Source of the DNA: Pseudomonadota bacterium
GTDB taxonomy: Bacteria > Pseudomonadota > Alphaproteobacteria > Rhizobiales > Beijerinckiaceae
NCBI GenBank assembly: GCA_023452965.1
Contig: JAEXUU010000477.1
Location: forward strand, 1 to 9,139
Length of the DNA: 9,139 nt
Reading direction: 5' to 3'
Positions 7,214 to 9,139 of the stretch are shown piece after piece. The notes beneath the pieces were generated by a model. The model worked only from the letters and a program-made list of their open reading frames with translations. It was not told where the DNA came from and made no database searches. The translations under genes were made by a program, and so were the position numbers. How positions within the stretch are numbered: position 1 is the first letter of the stretch; each line of letters begins with the position of its first letter.

Positions 7214-7949
7214 CCTGTCGGCCTCCCCCCTCCCGGCTCCATTCCTGGAAAGATCGTCGCTCACGGTTCCACTCCACACGCCACTCACACTCGCCAAGGC
7301 CGCCACGATGGCGCAGCAGCCTCAAACTGAAGGCCGGATCACCCGGCGCATTGGCCTCGCGCGGCCGCGACGGCAGGGCCCGCACCAGCCAGCGCGTCGT
7401 CGCCGCGCTGGGCGCCGGCTCGGGAGCGACCCGCAGCAGCAGGGTCATGACGCCGGACGCCTCGGCCGCCAGAACGAGGCGCCGGCTGGCGGTCAGATCG
7501 AGCTGGCGCGGCTCGCCCCAGGGCTCGATCAGCGCCGCGCCGAGAGCCGAACAGCGGGCCGCCTCGGCCCCGGCACGCAACACGCCCTCGGCATCGCGGG
7601 CCCGCACCAGCAGCACCTGCGCGGGGTCGAGGCCGAGCTCGGCGAGACCGGACGGGTGCAGCCGGCCAGCCTCGGCCGCCAGGAAATCCTGCCGGGCCCA
7701 GAGCCGGGGCCGCGTCCCCGCGGCCCGCAGGGCCCGGGCCGCGGCGCAGCCGGTCGCGGCGGGCCGCTCGGCCCCAGCCGAGGCATAGACCTCGTGCAGG
7801 GCGGCGCGGGCGCGGCCGCCCCCCAGCGGCTCGTCCAGCTCCGCCATGCCGAAGCCGACGCGCTCCACCGGCGCGAGCTCGCGCGCCAGCCCCGCCAGGG
7901 CGAGGCTCTGCCGGAGGCCGGCCAGGGAGCGGGAAGAAGCGTCGGGCAT
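7119..7949 (-). CDS. imuA: ImuA, RecA-fold-like SOS mutasome accessory protein
   Basis: ImuA is the first gene product of the damage-induced mutasome; in characterised alphaproteobacteria it is required with ImuB for DnaE2-dependent mutagenesis and interacts with ImuB. The protein has 276 residues. The segment VGFGMAELDEPLGGGRARAALHEV (31-54) is the typical ImuA entry to the RecA-like core. The position where RecA has its P-loop reads ASAGAERPAATG, so Walker A is missing, as in other alphaproteobacterial ImuA proteins. LWARQDFLAAEAGRLHPSGL (83-102), VLLVRARD (112-119), ALGAALIEPWG (135-145), TASRRLVLAAEASGV (153-167) and WRVEWNRERRSF (223-234) follow. The last about 40 residues are a low-complexity tail encoded partly in the imuB overlap. 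The start at 7949 fits the family; upstream in-frame codons run through the SOS box and are rejected. No Shine-Dalgarno is seen. Confidence 0.93.
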   Translation of the reverse strand: MPDASSRSLAGLRQSLALAGLARELAPVERVGFGMAELDEPLGGGRARAALHEVYASAGAERPAATGCAAARALRAAGTRPRLWARQDFLAAEAGRLHPSGLAELGLDPAQVLLVRARDAEGVLRAGAEAARCSALGAALIEPWGEPRQLDLTASRRLVLAAEASGVMTLLLRVAPEPAPSAATTRWLVRALPSRPREANAPGDPAFSLRLLRHRGGLGECEWRVEWNRERRSFQEWSREGGGRQDAAPLSRPLVSIPGERPAASAEGAPAWRRAG

Positions 7950-7957
7950 GGAATAAT

Positions 7958-7972
7958 GTTCACTATTTGTTC
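7958..7972. promoter_or_regulatory. LexA-binding SOS box of the imuA-imuB-dnaE2 operon
   Basis: The sequence is GTTC-ACTATTT-GTTC on the plus strand (GAAC-N7-GAAC facing imuA). This is a perfect match to the alphaproteobacterial LexA operator, a direct repeat GTTC-N7-GTTC. It lies 8 nt upstream of the imuA start codon, so LexA bound here would block initiation of the operon until RecA-stimulated cleavage after DNA damage. A TTGACT hexamer at 8003-8008 on the minus strand may be a -35 element, but I cannot pair it with a -10 at normal spacing. Confidence 0.92.
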
Positions 7973-8163
7973 CGATATAAAACCACTCCCAAACCCCGCC
8001 GGAGTCAAGCCCGGATATGCGGCACGCTCCTTGCCAGAAAGGCGAGGCGCGGCCGGAATTGCCTTCCAGCCGGCGCAACTGTCGCCAATCCCGGCGTTTC
8101 TGTCATATCAAGGAAACGCTGATCGGCTTGCTGCGACGCAGGCACGCCAGCGGCCGCCTTTCC

Positions 8164-8168
8164 GGGGA
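8164..8168 (+). promoter_or_regulatory. Ribosome binding site of the DUF808 gene
   Basis: GGGGA is placed 5 nt upstream of the ATG at 8174, supporting this start and showing that translation initiation is intact despite the later nonsense codon. Confidence 0.6.
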
Positions 8169-8173
8169 CCGAG

Positions 8174-9139
8174 ATGAGCTCAGGACTGTTCGCGCTTCTC
8201 GACGACATCGCCGGCCTCGCCAAGGTCGCGGCCGCCGCGCTCGACGATGCGGCGAGCCAGGCGACCAAGGCAGGCGCCAAGGCTGCGGGCATCGTCATCG
8301 ACGATGCGGCGGTGACGCCGCGCTATGCCGTCGGCTTCTCTGCCGACCGCGAATTGCCGATTATCTGGAAGATCGCGCTCGGCTAGCTCAAGAACAAGCT
8401 CATCTTCCTGCTGACGGCGGCGCTGGTGCTGAGCTTCATCGCGCCCTGGGCAATCACGCCGCTCCTGATGGCGGGCGGCGCCTATCTCTGCTTCGAAGGC
8501 TTCGAGAAGGTCCACGAGCTCGTCGTGCCGCATGCCGAGCACGAGGCGGCGCAAGGCGAAGGCACGGCCGAAATCCTCGATGCCGCACAGCTCGAGCAGC
8601 AGAAGATCTCGGGCGCGATCAAGACCGACTTCATCCTCTCGGCCGAGATCATGGCGATCACGCTCGCGACCGTCACCGCCTCATCCTACTGGACGCAAGG
8701 CCTGGTGCTCGCCGTGGTCGGCCTCGGCATGACCATGCTGGTCTACGGCGCCGTCGCCTTGATCGTGAAGGCGGACGATGCGGGCGCCGCCATGGCGCGC
8801 ACCGGCAAGCCCGTCATCCGGCAGATCGGCCGCGGCCTCGTCCTCGGCATGCCGCATTTCCTGAAAGCCCTGAGCGCGGTCGGCACGGCCGCGATGCTCT
8901 GGGTCGGCGGCGGCATCATCATCCACGGCCTCGCCGGCTACGGCCTCGACGGCATCGAGCACGCCATTCATGGCGTCTCGGTAGCCGTCGGACAGGCCGT
9001 CCCGGCGGCGTCCGGCCTGCTCGCATGGCTGACCACTGCCGGCGCCTCGGCCGTGTTCGGGCTGGCGATCGGCGGGCTCTGCCTCGTCGGCAAGCATTTC
9101 GTCGTCGAGCCCGCCCTCAAGGCCAGGCGCGGCAGGGCG
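8174..9139 (+). pseudogene. DUF808/YedI-family inner-membrane protein gene with in-frame amber stop (right end cut by window)
   Basis: Codons 1-70 encode the conserved N-terminus of DUF808 proteins (MSSGLFALLDDIAGLAK; DDAAVTPRYAVGFSADRELP; IIWKIALG). Codon 71 is TAG. The same frame then runs open for all 251 remaining codons to the window edge and encodes the rest of the family: LKNKLIFLL, APWAITPLLMAGGAYLCFEGFEKV (90-113), an Ala/Glu/Gln-rich cytoplasmic-looking stretch (115-145), KTDFILSAEIMAI (150-162), several membrane segments (about 174-198, 232-252, 275-305) and a basic end. At 322 codons the gene is nearly full length (E. coli YedI is about 305). The family usually has Ser after the Gly here (G-S-L-x-N-K), so one change TCG to TAG would explain the stop. 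No other damage is seen, so this could be a very recent nonsense mutation, a sequencing error, or a recoded or suppressed codon. The protein's function is not known to me. Confidence 0.85.
8384..8386 (+). other. Premature amber codon inside the DUF808 gene
   Basis: TAG replaces codon 71, between GGC (Gly70) and CTC (Leu72). Reading frame and family similarity continue uninterrupted on both sides. The first downstream in-frame ATG is at 8468 (LLMAGG), inside a membrane segment and without a clear ribosome binding site, so productive reinitiation looks unlikely. Confidence 0.9.

Larger units (their letters stand above)
7950..8173. promoter_or_regulatory. Divergent intergenic region between imuA and the DUF808 gene
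   Basis: Besides the SOS box next to imuA, this stretch holds an imperfect-centre dyad GCGTTTC-N12-GAAACGC (8094-8119), about 55 bp upstream of the DUF808 start. No gene is supported here. Because the SOS box hugs imuA and lies 200 bp from the DUF808 start, LexA control of the latter is unlikely. Confidence 0.5.

Noticed and set aside
5681..7330. 549-codon open frame on the plus strand opposite imuB
   Set aside because: Shadow of imuB codon bias; no recognisable domain and fully covered by a well-supported gene.
7950..8078. 43-residue N-terminal extension of ImuA
   Set aside because: It would translate through the LexA operator and promoter region and has no family similarity.
7308..8177. 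289-codon open frame on the plus strand opposite imuA
   Set aside because: Shadow of imuA that also runs through the SOS box and intergenic region; no family features.

Overview
The window is GC-rich (roughly two thirds G+C by eye). The gene content and the form of the SOS operator point to an alphaproteobacterium, probably of the order Hyphomicrobiales (Rhizobiales). A Bosea- or Methylobacterium-like genome would fit, but the genus is a guess. I see no tRNA, rRNA, insertion sequence, phage gene or CRISPR array.

Layout. (1) Positions 1-1279, minus strand: the start and most of a cyclic amidohydrolase of the dihydropyrimidinase / allantoinase / dihydroorotase superfamily, cut by the left edge. 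(2) 1280-1575: a divergent regulatory region. (3) 1576-1800, plus: a 74-residue Fis-type helix-turn-helix protein that resembles the C-terminal DNA-binding domain of FlbD/NtrC regulators, without receiver or AAA+ domain. (4) 1863-1891: a strong 13-bp-stem hairpin lying between two convergent genes. (5) 1904-2212, minus: a small two-helix membrane protein. (6) 2304-7949, minus: the complete SOS mutagenesis cassette imuA-imuB-dnaE2. (7) 8174 to the right edge, plus: a DUF808/YedI-type membrane protein gene interrupted by an in-frame amber codon at codon 71.

The core of the window is the mutasome cassette. imuA starts 8 nt downstream of a perfect alphaproteobacterial LexA box (GTTC-N7-GTTC, 7958-7972). 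imuA overlaps imuB by 95 nt, and imuB overlaps dnaE2 by 4 nt (ATGA), so the three genes read as one translationally coupled, DNA-damage-inducible operon. ImuA and the catalytically dead Y-family protein ImuB are accessory factors that bring the error-prone C-family polymerase DnaE2 (ImuC) to lesions for translesion synthesis. The small membrane protein gene lies 91 bp downstream on the same strand with no strong terminator between, so it may be cotranscribed.

The observations most worth checking are the isolated amber stop in an otherwise intact DUF808 gene, the Gln replacing the first His of the HxH metal motif in the amidohydrolase, the very short leader and long gene overlap in the imu operon, and a CtrA-like site upstream of the FlbD-like small regulator. 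I found no convincing new multi-gene system; the imu cassette is a known one.
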